Shown: positions 9,919 through 19,240, counted from the stretch's first letter. The stretch: 64,000 nucleotides of DNA from an uncultured Enterobacterales bacterium (GCA_946478305.1 CAMLBO010000001.1:102793-166792), one strand, 5' to 3'. Numbers and translations: made by a program. The notes: generated by a model from the letters alone, not told the origin.

Positions 9919-10380
9919 CTAAGTACTCAAGGTAGGAAAAACTTTTCGTTTGAACATCTCTGCCAGTTGCTGCTCCGGCGCGGCCATCAACTGGTCGATA
10001 AAGCAGGGATCCTGTAGTTGCCCAAACAGATTGCGCAGCAGAACAAGTTGCTGTGACGGATGTGTGACGATCAGCGCAATGATCAGCAGAGCACTCACTG
10101 GCTCATCACCATCGGCCTGAGAAAATCGGACCGCTTCATCCGGGCGAATGAGATAAATTGCCGGTTTGATGGCATGAACGGCTTCGCAATGAGGAATGGC
10201 AACGCCATGACTTTCCAGCATGATGCCGGTAGGAAATTCGCTCTCCCGGCGGATTAATGCATGGGGATAGCTGACCTCCACGACGCCTGCGCGCAGCATC
10301 TCCTTACCGATATGCCGCAGGGCTGCCTGCGCATCACCAAATGCGATCCCTGTTTTGACGAAAACTTCGCAGTCATGCAT
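9919..10380 (-). CDS. gatA: PTS galactitol transporter subunit IIA
   Basis: An EIIA domain of 153 residues of the mannitol/fructose type. The phosphorylated histidine is His64 in [11 protein letters not shown]. It receives phosphate from HPr and passes it to GatB. The ATG at 10380 overlaps the 3' end of gatZ by eight bases, so the two are probably translationally coupled; the upstream in-frame extension lies wholly inside gatZ and is rejected. Confidence 0.92.
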   Translation of the reverse strand: MHDCEVFVKTGIAFGDAQAALRHIGKEMLRAGVVEVSYPHALIRRESEFPTGIMLESHGVAIPHCEAVHAIKPAIYLIRPDEAVRFSQADGDEPVSALLIIALIVTHPSQQLVLLRNLFGQLQDPCFIDQLMAAPEQQLAEMFKRKVFPTLST

Positions 10381-11668
10381 GAGTGTGGTCCCGGGTTTGC
10401 GCCGCCGGCACGGTGCAGCCATAACGATAGGCACGCAGCACATCCTGAATTTTGTCGATGATCAGATCATGCGGAGTTGCGTTGAGCACTCCGGACATGA
10501 CGCGTTCGAATTGAACGGGCATGAACTGACTGAGCAGGCCCAGCGGGATCTCTACGTTTTGCACATTATTCAGCATGGTGTTGACCGCCTGACTGATGCG
10601 GGGATGCGACCAGTAATAGCGGATGCGGTCGGAGAGACTGAAGTGCAGGTCGATCAGGGAACGGCTGAAGGTCGGGTGATAATATTTTTTCCAGTAATCG
10701 GGTTCATCGAGCATTACGCGATCCAGTACCGGCAGAATCTGGCTCTGCTCATCTGGGGCGATAATGGCCTGCTCAATATTCGCCAGAGAGAAAATGGCTT
10801 CACGCAGGGCGAAAGTCAGGGCTGGGCCAACTTTCAAAATGGCGTAGTGATCTTCTACCAGATGGCGGTAGGCGTCGCGGGTTTGATAATCGGTAGAGTG
10901 GGCCTCATAGACCAGGGGAGTCGTTGCAATGTAGGCAGAGAGCTCACGCGCTTGCTGAGGTTGATAGTGAATCACCGTGCTGTGGTCGAACTCCACACCC
11001 GGTTGAACGACGACGGCAATGATTCGGTTAATGGCATCTTGCAGATCCGCTTCACTCATTGCTTTGTGGTGCAGTTCGATGGTGGCCCGTGCATCTTTGC
11101 TCAGAGTGATGTGCACCTGCTCAATAGCCGCTGACTCCCCGCCGGGTACCGGGACTTCGGTCCCTATCACATAGGTCAGTTGCTCTTTTTGCTGGGACGT
11201 AGCTACGCGCTCTGCTACCTGGCAAAGGCGAGCTGCGCGTGAGGCGACAACCCAGGGATCCAGCGGGACAGGATCATCAGCACAGGACATTGAGGCATCT
11301 AAATGAATTTTGCTAAACCCGGCTTCAACATAGCGAGCGATCAAAACTTCAGCTTTAGCCATGGCGCTTTCAGCACTTTCACTTTGCCAGCAGTTTGGGC
11401 CTAAATGATCGCCTCCGAGGATCAATCTTTGTGGGGGGAACCCCATATTTTCGGCGATGCCTAACACAAAGTCTCGGAAGTCGAGGGGCTGCATCCCCGT
11501 ATAGCCTCCGAACTGATTCACCTGATTGGAGGTTGCTTCAATCAGTACTTTACGATCGGAGTGAAGATCCAAGCGCAATGCGGCCTCAATGACGAGAGGG
11601 TGGGCTGAGCAGACTGAACAGATGCCAATCAATTCTCCGTTTTTATGCCTTCTTAAAATTTCTTTCAT
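10373..11668 (-). CDS. gatZ: D-tagatose-1,6-bisphosphate aldolase, non-catalytic subunit GatZ
   Basis: A 431-residue GatZ/KbaZ protein needed for activity and stability of the class II aldolase GatY. Family hallmarks are [17 protein letters not shown] near the start, [28 protein letters not shown] and the [12 protein letters not shown] segment. The family has a TIM-barrel aldolase fold but lacks aldolase activity. It is the first gene of the operon, reading away from the divergent gatR. Its partner gatY lies five genes downstream, unlike the adjacent gatYZ pair of E. coli. Confidence 0.93.
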   Translation of the reverse strand: MKEILRRHKNGELIGICSVCSAHPLVIEAALRLDLHSDRKVLIEATSNQVNQFGGYTGMQPLDFRDFVLGIAENMGFPPQRLILGGDHLGPNCWQSESAESAMAKAEVLIARYVEAGFSKIHLDASMSCADDPVPLDPWVVASRAARLCQVAERVATSQQKEQLTYVIGTEVPVPGGESAAIEQVHITLSKDARATIELHHKAMSEADLQDAINRIIAVVVQPGVEFDHSTVIHYQPQQARELSAYIATTPLVYEAHSTDYQTRDAYRHLVEDHYAILKVGPALTFALREAIFSLANIEQAIIAPDEQSQILPVLDRVMLDEPDYWKKYYHPTFSRSLIDLHFSLSDRIRYYWSHPRISQAVNTMLNNVQNVEIPLGLLSQFMPVQFERVMSGVLNATPHDLIIDKIQDVLRAYRYGCTVPAAQTRDHTHA

Positions 11669-11971
11669 ATTATCCTCCGTTTGTTTCCGAAAATAATCGT
11701 ATCATTTCGATATTCGTACAATGGAGTAATCTGCATTACGTGATAGAGATCGAAAGATTTCGTTATCTTTCGACAATGTGTTGCTTTTGTTCTTAGTCCT
11801 GTCTCGAACAAAAAAGACAGGGATAGCCTTAGATTGCGGCTCTATAAAATCGATACGGCGCCAGTAAGTACAAGTGTGCAGGGCGCATTTCACCGCACGG
11901 GCAAGTTTTTCTCCCCTTTACGAATCCTTTTGTTTAAACTGGCTGCAATGTTTAATAGCAGGCATGAAACG
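11669..11971. promoter_or_regulatory. gatZ/gatR divergent promoter region with GatR operator candidate
   Basis: This 303-bp gap holds both gat promoters. The arms TCGAAAGAT (11750-11758) and ATCTTTCGA (11765-11773) form a perfect 9-bp inverted repeat about 80 bp ahead of gatZ, and related TTTCGA and TCGTA words lie close by; this is the best GatR operator candidate. A second inverted repeat, CCTGTCT (11798-11804) with AGACAGG (11815-11821), could be a leader hairpin for gatR. Assigning the first to GatR is inference. Confidence 0.5.
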
Positions 11972-12754
11972 ATGAATTCATATGAAAGACGCCATAAAAT
12001 CATTGATTTGGTGAATGAAAATGGCAGCGTTTTGGTCTCGGATATTTCGAATGCTTTCGGCGTGTCTGAGGTGACCATACGTGCCGATTTACGTTTACTG
12101 GAACAAAAGGGGTTGATGACACGTTTTCACGGTGGGGCTGGGAAGGGGGCTCCTCCCGCAGAAACGAACAGTGCCACTGTTGCCGGGGAGCTGGTGTTGG
12201 AAGATCGCTATCGTCAGGCCGAAGACCCGAAAAAGCGTATCGCGCTGGCTGCTGCTGCGATGGTCAAACCAGGAGATACGGTGATCCTCGACAGTGGTAG
12301 CACGACAATGTTGATTGCAGAAGAATTGGTGAAATCAGCGAGGATCACAGTGATCACCAATAATTTACCTGCCGCTTTCGTTCTTTCTGAAAACCCAGAT
12401 ATTACGTTGGTCGTGTGCGGAGGGACATTACGTCATAAGACCCGTTCACTTCACGGTTCAATTACCGAGTTTGCCCTGCAGGGCATTGTGGCAAATCTGA
12501 TGTTCGTGGGTGCCGATGGCCTTGATGCCAGCAGTGGGATAACAACATTTAATGAAGGGTATTCGATCAGTGCAAAGATGGCTGAAGCTGCACGGCAGGT
12601 AGTCGTGGTCACAGATTCCAGTAAATTTGGCCGCCGGGGTTTTAATCTGGTCTTGCCGATGGAAAAAATAGACACGATTATTACCGACGCAGGGATCAGT
12701 GAAGAGGCATCAGAGGCTTTGGCACACACCAAAGCCAATGTGGTGGTGGTTTAA
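11972..12754 (+). CDS. gatR: Galactitol utilisation repressor GatR (DeoR family)
   Basis: A DeoR-family repressor of 260 residues. The start MNSYERRHKIIDLVNENGSV and the wHTH (VSEVTIRADLRLLEQKG) match GatR closely. The sugar-binding domain has DSGSTTMLIAEEL, ITNNLPAAF and GADGLDASSGITTFNEGYSI. The family senses a phosphorylated sugar intermediate and derepresses the operon. The ATG at 11972 aligns with E. coli GatR; the longer frame from 11834 is upstream leader. It is divergent from gatZ rather than at the operon end as in E. coli. Confidence 0.92.
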   Translation: MNSYERRHKIIDLVNENGSVLVSDISNAFGVSEVTIRADLRLLEQKGLMTRFHGGAGKGAPPAETNSATVAGELVLEDRYRQAEDPKKRIALAAAAMVKPGDTVILDSGSTTMLIAEELVKSARITVITNNLPAAFVLSENPDITLVVCGGTLRHKTRSLHGSITEFALQGIVANLMFVGADGLDASSGITTFNEGYSISAKMAEAARQVVVVTDSSKFGRRGFNLVLPMEKIDTIITDAGISEEASEALAHTKANVVVV

Positions 12755-12758
12755 GGAC

Positions 12759-13151
12759 TTATTCAGGCTGATGGCAACATACGCAAAGTTTATTGCCATC
12801 AGGATCGCGGAAGTAAGCACCAAAATAGTGTTCGTGATAATACGGGCGCAACCCAGGAGGCCCCTCGCAGGTGGCACCCTGTTCCAACGCTACCCGATAG
12901 ACGTGCTCCACCTGCGCCCGGCTATTTGCAAGCCATGCCACCATCTGGCCGTTGCCGGCGGTGGCAGCTTTTCCATCGAACGGTTTACCTATTACCAATA
13001 GAGGACGTGGAGCCTCGGGAGTTTGCCAGCTTGCCCATGAACGCTCGCTATCGCAGAACTTGAGTTCCAGACCCAGAGGTGGGGTTATCGCCGAATAAAA
13101 ATCAAATGCCCGGTCAAAATCATTTATACCGATACACAGGTGTGAAAACAT
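12759..13151 (-). CDS. VOC family (glyoxalase/bleomycin-resistance fold) protein
   Basis: A 130-residue single VOC protein. Start HLCIGINDFDRAFDFYSAI and end YFGAYFRDPDGNKLCVCCH carry the usual metal-ligand positions (His4 and a terminal acidic/cysteine-rich strand). Enzymes of this size include lactoylglutathione-lyase-like proteins and resistance dioxygenases; the substrate is unknown. It converges on gatR with only four bases between stop codons. It lies downstream of, and on the same strand as, the binding protein and hydrolase genes at 13.2-14.6 kb and could be co-transcribed with them. Confidence 0.82.
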   Translation of the reverse strand: MFSHLCIGINDFDRAFDFYSAITPPLGLELKFCDSERSWASWQTPEAPRPLLVIGKPFDGKAATAGNGQMVAWLANSRAQVEHVYRVALEQGATCEGPPGLRPYYHEHYFGAYFRDPDGNKLCVCCHQPE

Positions 13152-13172
13152 TCTGACTCCTTATCTTCAGGA

Positions 13173-13955
13173 TTAGGGTTTGTTATTGGTGAAGACATCA
13201 AAGGTGAAGTATTTTTTCTCCAGCTTGGTGTAAGTACCGTCAGCATGGATACCTGCCAGTGCCTTGTTGATCATCGCCAACTGGGTGCCATCATCCTTAC
13301 GCAAAGCAATGGCGGCACCGCCCCCTAAGTATTGCGGATCCAGAACAGTTTTACCGACAAATGCAAAATCAGCACCTTGTGGCGTTTTCAAAAAACCTGT
13401 TTCTGCGGCGGCAGCATTGGTAAACGTGGCATCGATTCGTCCAGTTTCTAAATCCAGATTAACGGAGTCCTGATTCTGATAAGAAACCACCTGAACCCCT
13501 TTCGACTGCCACATTCCCACGGCATATGCTTCCTGCGTGGTGCCTTGTGCTACCCCAATCACTTTCCCTTTCAGTGAGTCAACGGTGGTATCAAGCTGAC
13601 TGCCTTTTTTCGCCACCAGTACGCTAGGGATGTTGTAGAGTACGTTGGAGAAATTCACCTGCGTTTTGCGTTTCTCTGTAATGGCCATCGCTGAGAGCAC
13701 GGCATCGAACTTTTTAGCATTCAGGGCAGGAATAATGCTGTCATAAGCCGTTTCGACCCATTCGCATTTAGCTTTGGCCTCTGTGCAGATCGCATTCCCC
13801 AGGTCAATATCAAAACCGACCAGCGATCCGTCCGCCGCTTTGGACTCAAAGGGAGGGAAAGAGGGATCGACACCGAACTTGATCACCGTTTCTGCCTGAC
13901 TCGCCACACTAAAAGAACCGAATAAAGCCATCATCATTACGCTGTATTTTTTCAC
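13173..13955 (-). CDS. Periplasmic amino-acid binding protein (lysine/arginine/ornithine-like SBP)
   Basis: A family 3 binding protein of 260 residues. The signal peptide ends at SQA near residue 21; IKFGVDPSFPPFES, FDIDLGNAIC and the cysteine pair CTEAKAKC follow, typical of LAO/ArtJ-type proteins. I prefer the GTG at 13955 because AGGGA sits seven bases upstream and the signal peptide then begins directly. It follows the cysteine hydrolase gene by about 57 bp, with the VOC gene after it. As with the binding protein at 1.8 kb, no permease or ATPase is present locally. Confidence 0.88.
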   Translation of the reverse strand: MKKYSVMMMALFGSFSVASQAETVIKFGVDPSFPPFESKAADGSLVGFDIDLGNAICTEAKAKCEWVETAYDSIIPALNAKKFDAVLSAMAITEKRKTQVNFSNVLYNIPSVLVAKKGSQLDTTVDSLKGKVIGVAQGTTQEAYAVGMWQSKGVQVVSYQNQDSVNLDLETGRIDATFTNAAAAETGFLKTPQGADFAFVGKTVLDPQYLGGGAAIALRKDDGTQLAMINKALAGIHADGTYTKLEKKYFTFDVFTNNKP

Positions 13956-14012
13956 GTTATATTCCCTGGAAAGAGACAAAAAATGAGGGGTTGAAATCTG
14001 ACTGCTTCAGGA

Positions 14013-14567
14013 TTAAGCAAGATCGGTGCCGCAAATCTCCGCTGTATTTTTAATTTGGGCAAAAGGCCCTTTCAGCGTCGTGTTGTGATGGTTGATAATT
14101 TGTTGCGCTGTAAGCTCTTCGGTATCCATGCAGGTATGGGCATCAGAGACGACGATCACCCCGAACCCCAGACCTGCTGCGGCACGACATGCGGTATCGA
14201 CACAATATTGCGTTTTCATCCCGGCGATATAAAGCGTATTAATCCCGCGCGCATTAAGCCACTCATCAAGCGATGTCCCGGTGAAAATGCTGGGACCGAA
14301 TTTGCTCAATATCAGATCAGATTCTGTATCCACGTCCATTCCCGCAACCAACTGCCAAAGAGGTTGCCCTTGCTCGATTGGTGAGCCTTGAGGGCCAGTA
14401 TGTTGCACAAAAATCACTGGCTGGGCTTCGCTGCGGAACTGGCTGATCAACTGATTAATATTACGTAGCACGCGCTCTTTTTCGTATGCAGCAGGCTCAG
14501 CGAAATACAGGCCATTTTGCATATCGATGATTATCAGCGCTTTACTCTCCGGGGCAGATTGTTTCAT
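14013..14567 (-). CDS. Isochorismatase-family cysteine hydrolase
   Basis: A 184-residue hydrolase of the isochorismatase-like fold with the catalytic triad Asp15 (IIIDMQNG), Lys89 (LSKFGPS) and Cys122 (MKTQYCVDT). Members with cysteine in this position hydrolyse amides such as nicotinamide, N-carbamoyl compounds, biuret or ureidoacrylate; the substrate cannot be fixed here. The ATG at 14567 has AAGGAG upstream. A strong terminator and a threonine-rich mini-ORF lie directly upstream, so expression is probably controlled by attenuation. It heads a likely operon with the binding protein. Confidence 0.87.
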   Translation of the reverse strand: MKQSAPESKALIIIDMQNGLYFAEPAAYEKERVLRNINQLISQFRSEAQPVIFVQHTGPQGSPIEQGQPLWQLVAGMDVDTESDLILSKFGPSIFTGTSLDEWLNARGINTLYIAGMKTQYCVDTACRAAAGLGFGVIVVSDAHTCMDTEELTAQQIINHHNTTLKGPFAQIKNTAEICGTDLA

Positions 14568-14609
14568 CACTCTTCTCCTTAACATGCCATTGAAGCCAGG
14601 GAAAAGAAA

Positions 14610-14636
14610 AAGCCCCGGCCTGTCAGGCGGGGGCTT
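14610..14636 (-). terminator. Attenuator-type rho-independent terminator ahead of the hydrolase gene
   Basis: On the minus strand AAGCCCC pairs with GGGGCTT, and the inner GCC/GGC pairs continue the stem. It is followed by TTTTTCTTTTCC. The hairpin lies about 40 bases before the hydrolase start codon and after a short threonine-rich ORF, so it would stop transcription before the gene. The CCCGCC in its 5' arm (plus coordinates 14626-14631) can instead pair with GGCGGG in the leader ORF (14676-14681). Confidence 0.75.
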
Positions 14637-14669
14637 GGGGTCTGTGCGTTTTACATCGACGAACGAACC

Positions 14670-14732
14670 TTACGTCCCGCCATAAGCGGTCGTTGCGGTG
14701 GTCGTATGTAAGGTGCGCATAAATTTATTCAT
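14670..14732 (-). CDS. Threonine-rich leader peptide of a putative attenuator
   Basis: A 20-codon ORF reading MNKFMRTLHTTTATTAYGGT then TAA. An internal ATG at 14720 would give a 16-residue peptide with seven threonines. The threonine cluster precedes a protector hairpin (CCGC, plus coordinates 14686-14689, against GCGG in the GGCGGG segment) and a downstream terminator. This layout copies the thr and ilv leader attenuators: stalling at threonine codons would cover CCGC and free GGCGGG to pair with the terminator arm. No strong ribosome site is visible, so which ATG is used is open. The function is inferred from structure only. Confidence 0.5.
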   Translation of the reverse strand: MNKFMRTLHTTTATTAYGGT

Positions 14733-14840
14733 ACAATGAATATGGCTTTGCCTTTCGATCAAGTCAATGGCATTAAAGCGGGTCAAGTATTCAAAGCGTT
14801 GATCATGTTATAAAATCACTCTTTTTGCAGAGTGCATCTG

Positions 14841-15116
14841 ATGGCTAAAGTTGACGTAAAATGCCCTTTTTGTGAGCAGACTGAATCCGTTAAAAAACAT
14901 GGTCAGGGTAAAACCGGGCATCAGCGCTATCGCTGCCAGTTACGCCGCCGTACTTTCCAGCTCGACTATGCCTATCGTGCCTGTCAGCCCGGAATGAAAG
15001 AACAGATTGTCGATCTTGCAATGAACAATGCGGGCATTCGTGACACCGCTTGAGCGCTACATATCAGTATCAATGCCGTTGTTCGCACCTTAAAAAACTC
15101 TCGCCGCGATGTGTAA
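14841..15116 (+). pseudogene. insA-like IS1 protein with premature stop
   Basis: The frame starts MAKVDVKCPFCEQTESVKKH and should run to the TAA at 15114-15116. It is interrupted by TGA at 15051-15053 where an arginine codon CGA is expected (GIRDTA-stop-ALHISINAVV). The zinc ribbon reads CPFC...YRCQLRRRTF, where a second cysteine is expected in CxxC, so one ligand is missing as well. The stop lies upstream of the A6C frameshift site, so the InsAB' transposase fusion cannot be made. Confidence 0.82.
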
Positions 15117-15538
15117 CCACACTCCCACTGGATAATTTCCAGATCCAGCTTATCTGTGAAGTTGATGAAATGTGGTCATTTGTTGGCAATAAGAAGCAAC
15201 AGCGCTGGCTGTGGTATGCATGGGAGCCTCGTCTCAAACGCATTATTGCCCATGCTTTCGCAGGCCGGAGTAAAAAGACGCTGCGTAAATTATTGGGGTT
15301 ACTGTCGGGCTTCAATGTTGCCTTCTGGTGTACAGATAACTTCAGCGCTTATGAACTGTTGCCGGGTAAAAATCACATCACAGGCAAGCTTTACACGCAA
15401 CGCATTGAGCGAGAAAACCTGAATCTTCGTAACCGGTTAAAACGACTCAATCGCAAGACTCTCGGGTACTCAAAATCAGCAGAAATGCACGATAAGGTAA
15501 TCGGTACGTTCATCGAGCGTGAGCATTACGTACAATAA
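15050..15538 (+). pseudogene. insB-like IS1 transposase frame (DDE domain)
   Basis: The frame that would be fused to InsA by -1 slippage at the A6C run. Recognisable pieces are CEVDEMWSFVG (first Asp), FWCTDNFSAY (second Asp) and the QRIERENLNLRNRLKRL helix with the catalytic Glu, ending in MHDKVIGTFIEREHYVQ as IS1 InsB proteins do. The domain itself is intact, but without a functional InsA lead it should not be expressed as an active transposase. Confidence 0.78.
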
Positions 15539-15563
15539 CCGGATCTACATATTGAATACGTAA

Positions 15564-15656
15564 CCCATACACTGGTATAACGAGAAGCGAATTAAATTAT
15601 CATTGGGTGCAATGAGCCCGGTTAAGTACCGGCAGCATCTGGGGATCACAACATAA
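15564..15656 (+). pseudogene. C-terminal remnant of an IS3-family transposase (OrfB)
   Basis: Read from 15567, the frame gives IHWYNEKRIKLSLGAMSPV followed by KYRQHLGITT and a stop. This is the hallmark end of the IS3-family integrase-core transposase (YIHWYN...RIK..LG.MSP..YR..LG). Nothing upstream continues it. The GTCCAAC and TATCCGCA words just after the stop resemble IS3-type right ends. It marks a second, mostly lost insertion next to the IS1 remnant. Confidence 0.7.
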
Positions 15657-15772
15657 CGAGTCCAACAAAATATCCGCATCTCCTCATCGTCCTCCGAACT
15701 ACCCCATATAAAGGAGGATGGCGCAGGTTACAAACCCACGCCCTTTTAACGCTTGAACTGTCTATTTAGTCA

Positions 15773-18715
15773 TTAGAAACTAAAACGGTAACCACCGTTA
15801 ATCTGTCTCTGGTCGAACTTATTGCCGGTCGCGCTATCAACATCTACATACAGTGTGTGCTGCTTATTGATCTGAGCGCTAACGCCGATACCATTATTCC
15901 ACCAACCACCTTTAAAAGTATGCTGTTCGTTAGAACCGTTCAGATGATAATCAGCATCACCATCAAACTCATGCACGTAACCGGTTTTGAAATACGCATT
16001 CACCACCGTAGTACCAGAGTTTAGTTCATAACCTACAATGGCGCTGGTACGGGCTAATTTAGAATCGTAACCGTCTAAATCGATATTCAGTCCATTATTC
16101 GAAGTCATACGGGCGCTGTTTTGATGACTATAGGAGAGTTGTGCCTGAGGCTCAATGTAGAAGCCATTACCCGGCTGATTCAGGTTAAACTTCCGCCCTA
16201 CTTCTAATGAGAAGCTAACGCCGTCAGAATTTCCACTGCCACGGACAGTATTATCCTGACTATCTAGCACGCTGAATTTATTGTTTAGCCGGGAATACTT
16301 AGCTACCGCGTCCGTATAGAAACCACCCGGCGCCATATAGGTCGCATAAACGCCCATGTGGTTAGACTTCACGGAACCATCACCAGAGCTATAGTTTGGA
16401 TTACCGCTCGCCATACCAACAAAGGCACCCAAAATTAGCGGAATCTCTTCAGAAATACGCTTATCAGCACCGAACTGTATGCCGTTATAGCTCATATCAA
16501 AGCCGCTCATTTTACCCGAAGAGAATGAATCAAACTTGCCGGAAAAAGCACGCAACCACATATCACCGTGCTCGTTATTTCGACGCAGGTCGCCCATGCG
16601 CTGTAACAGCGTTTGGGTTTCTGCATAGTTCATCAGGTAGCCAATATTGAGAAAATTCGCTCCGGCATCAGCTGCGGAAGTTATCGGACCACTGCCACCC
16701 TCTTCGTTCGGCTCCGGAGTACCAGGGGAGACGGGATCAACGGGCTCGGCTGGTACAATCGGCTCGGCTGGTATATTGGGCTCGACTGGGTCAATGGGGT
16801 CTACCGGCGGTTCAGGCGGAGGGACAGCCCCGGATGAAGACAGCTCCCAGTTATTGCCATTTTTACGCACACCATATAAGTAACCACCTAATTCAACCTT
16901 CCGCACGCTGCTGTCCAAACCAAAATTTGCGTGCCCATCAGCGGTTTCTACGACAGTCAATATTTCATTCCCCGTGGTTGCTAAGCTGCCTCTGTTGAGT
17001 ATTTTTAATGAGTGATCGCCAGCGCTCGTCCCTGTAACTATCAGCTTATCGCCGGAGTTATTCACACCGTCACCATCGCCAACAATGTTGGCTCGCATAA
17101 TAAAAGTACCGTTACCGCTTAAATCACCGACGGTTAAAACCGAGCCAGTTTTATCTTCCGCGTAGTCGACGGTACTGTTATTTAACGCCAGCTTAGTGAC
17201 ATTTGAATCAGCAATCATCGTCCAGTTGGAATGAGTCATGGCCATATTGAGCTCTCCACCATTCACACCGTCGGATGATGTTGCACCCGTCAGTGTTGAA
17301 CCTGGAGTCATAGTAATATTAATCATACCGCCGCGTGAGAGAATGCTGCCCTGGATATCCATAAGGCCGCTGGCGTTAATCCGGCTAGGCGCATATCCGG
17401 CATTATCCTGAGTGGCTATAGCCATTCCAGCCGGGTCGGCCATTTTAATCACCGTATTACCGGTCAGGTCGATCTGACTATCGTTCATGGCATAAACCCC
17501 GCGGGAATCCATAGAACCGTTAACTGTCAGGTTGTCACCTTTAATTTTACCACCAGACATCGTCCATAGACCTACCCCTATCGCGCCAATGCGGTCAATG
17601 GTAATGTCCGTATTACTCAGATTAATCACTGAGTTTCCAGTTTGAGCTGAAGCGCCGTAAGAGCCACTGGAAAAAATAGAGTTACGGTTAGACTCAGTCC
17701 CTAGAAAATTAACTAGCACATCACTACCGCTGGCGACTAACGCGCCCGCCTTTTCAGATGAGATATGACTACCCGCGCCAATATTAACTTTTGCCTTTAG
17801 TCGGGCTTCGAGCGCCAGAGAATTACCGCCAGTAGTGGCCACGGTTAACGCATCGGCATTAACCGTAGTGCTATACATGGTAATACCATTAGCGTTAGTT
17901 CCTTGAGTCAAGATAGTGGTACCCGACCCCAGATCAACGATTGAATTATTATTAGCTTCAATGCCGGATGCCAGATTTCCGCTGGTCGAAATAGATAAGT
18001 TAGATGCAGTAAATTTAGCAGGGCCGTTAACTGCACTACCGTTGCTACCAAGTATTGATACGCCCAAAGCACCAGCACTGTTAGTCGTAATCGAACTGCC
18101 AGTGCCGAGATCGACTGAGCTACCGTGATCGTTAATATGAACAGCAGGAAACATTGAGTTAGTCGCGGTATAGCTAGTATTAATATCAATGCCGTTAGCT
18201 TTTAAACCGGATGCGCCAGAGACGGTAATCGCCTGCCCTGACCCCGTTCCGGCGATATGAATACTGCCGCCATTACCTAAATCAACTTTTGACTTGTTAT
18301 TGATAGCCAAACCCACGGCATTTCGCCCTGTGGCGGAAATGGTCAATTCATTCGCCTTCAGGCTGCTATTAGCGCCGTTCATTATAATAGCGCGCGAGCT
18401 GTTATTTCCGGTAGCATTAGCAATCACGCTTGCCCCGCTGGCTAAATCGATTACCGAATTTTTATTATTGGTAGGATTATTGATGCCATACAACAACGAA
18501 CTATCCAGTGTATCGGCGATGATTTTATCGCCATCATTCAAGGTGATATTTCCGCCGGTCATACTGCCATACTCAGTGGCCAGGGCATGACTCTGAAAAA
18601 AGAACGGACCCAAGCCCAGCAAACCGGTAATGACCAGCTTCTGATGCAATGTACGCTTTGTCAATTTCCCCGTAGACTTTCGCTGGAAATCCTTTTTATA
18701 CGCAAACCTATTCAC
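15773..18715 (-). CDS. AIDA/MisL-like type V autotransporter
   Basis: A 980-residue monomeric autotransporter. It has an extended signal peptide (basic N-terminus, hydrophobic core, cleavage near ALA at 46). The passenger of about 600 residues is rich in Asn, Ser and Gly repeats such as VDLGSG and INNKSKVDLGNGG, predicting a beta-helix. A proline-rich linker (PPPEPPVDPIDPVEP and PAEP repeats) precedes a C-terminal beta-barrel that starts near WLRAFSGKFDSF and ends in GGYRFSF with terminal Phe. Such proteins act as adhesins on the outer membrane. It is followed upstream by fidL-like and marT-like genes in SPI-3 order, so it is probably the regulated adhesin of that module (inference). Confidence 0.9.
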   Translation of the reverse strand: MNRFAYKKDFQRKSTGKLTKRTLHQKLVITGLLGLGPFFFQSHALATEYGSMTGGNITLNDGDKIIADTLDSSLLYGINNPTNNKNSVIDLASGASVIANATGNNSSRAIIMNGANSSLKANELTISATGRNAVGLAINNKSKVDLGNGGSIHIAGTGSGQAITVSGASGLKANGIDINTSYTATNSMFPAVHINDHGSSVDLGTGSSITTNSAGALGVSILGSNGSAVNGPAKFTASNLSISTSGNLASGIEANNNSIVDLGSGTTILTQGTNANGITMYSTTVNADALTVATTGGNSLALEARLKAKVNIGAGSHISSEKAGALVASGSDVLVNFLGTESNRNSIFSSGSYGASAQTGNSVINLSNTDITIDRIGAIGVGLWTMSGGKIKGDNLTVNGSMDSRGVYAMNDSQIDLTGNTVIKMADPAGMAIATQDNAGYAPSRINASGLMDIQGSILSRGGMINITMTPGSTLTGATSSDGVNGGELNMAMTHSNWTMIADSNVTKLALNNSTVDYAEDKTGSVLTVGDLSGNGTFIMRANIVGDGDGVNNSGDKLIVTGTSAGDHSLKILNRGSLATTGNEILTVVETADGHANFGLDSSVRKVELGGYLYGVRKNGNNWELSSSGAVPPPEPPVDPIDPVEPNIPAEPIVPAEPVDPVSPGTPEPNEEGGSGPITSAADAGANFLNIGYLMNYAETQTLLQRMGDLRRNNEHGDMWLRAFSGKFDSFSSGKMSGFDMSYNGIQFGADKRISEEIPLILGAFVGMASGNPNYSSGDGSVKSNHMGVYATYMAPGGFYTDAVAKYSRLNNKFSVLDSQDNTVRGSGNSDGVSFSLEVGRKFNLNQPGNGFYIEPQAQLSYSHQNSARMTSNNGLNIDLDGYDSKLARTSAIVGYELNSGTTVVNAYFKTGYVHEFDGDADYHLNGSNEQHTFKGGWWNNGIGVSAQINKQHTLYVDVDSATGNKFDQRQINGGYRFSF

Positions 18716-19240
18716 TGACTAGCTCCCTTTCCTTTGTAATGAAGTATCCTTACAGCCAACGCCAGGCATGCTGTATGCAGCTTCGCCCACATTCCGCATG
18801 ACATCTCAGTCAGCTATAGAAAATGTATTAATGGTCACACTGGATGACGAGCGATAGCCTGTCGGCGCATTACAGTACATTTCGTGACTGGGTAAATCAT
18901 AAACCCAAGAAACGACTTTAGATATTTAACAATACATAAATGAATTTATTAGTTATTTGTTCTAATTATTAAAATAAATTAAAAATTTTACTCCAAGAGA
19001 GAGGTGTCACACAGCCATGCAAAGCACGGATGAGCATCACAGGAATTGCTAATTTTTTATTAAAAATATAAAACCATCAAAAGATTGATAGAGGGGAGGT
19101 TTTCAAAGGGTAGCGGTCTGATCCTAATGCCGACCACAATATCGATTAATTCAATAATGCCTATTTGATGTTAAAAAACGTTATGCATTAATGGGTTAAT
19201 TCTTGATGTATTGAATTTAAACCCATTTAATGTTTTCAGA
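18716..19240. other. AT-rich promoter region of the autotransporter
   Basis: No gene is seen in this 525-bp stretch, which precedes the autotransporter start. An inverted repeat at 19187-19202 and 19213-19231 (arms around ATGGGTT and AACCCAT) lies just after the end of the fidL-like gene and may end its transcript. The rest is strongly AT-rich, as expected for a ToxR/MarT-type activated and H-NS-silenced promoter (inference). Confidence 0.4.

Larger units (their letters stand above)
14841..15538 (+). mobile_element. Decayed IS1-family insertion sequence
   Basis: The two overlapping transposase frames of an IS1-family element are recognisable (InsA zinc ribbon plus InsB DDE domain), with an A6C slippage site at 15092-15098. 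InsA is broken by a premature stop and has lost one zinc-ribbon cysteine. No convincing terminal inverted repeats or target duplication could be seen at the edges, so the true ends are unknown and the limits given are those of the coding part. Confidence 0.8.

Noticed and set aside
14832..15660. A functional IS1 element
   Set aside because: insA carries a TGA stop before the A6C slippage site and has lost a zinc cysteine; no clear terminal repeats are seen.
19187..19231. Inverted repeat as a strong terminator for the fidL-like gene
   Set aside because: The stem is AT-rich with bulges and lacks a good T run, so it is mentioned only as a possible 3' end signal.
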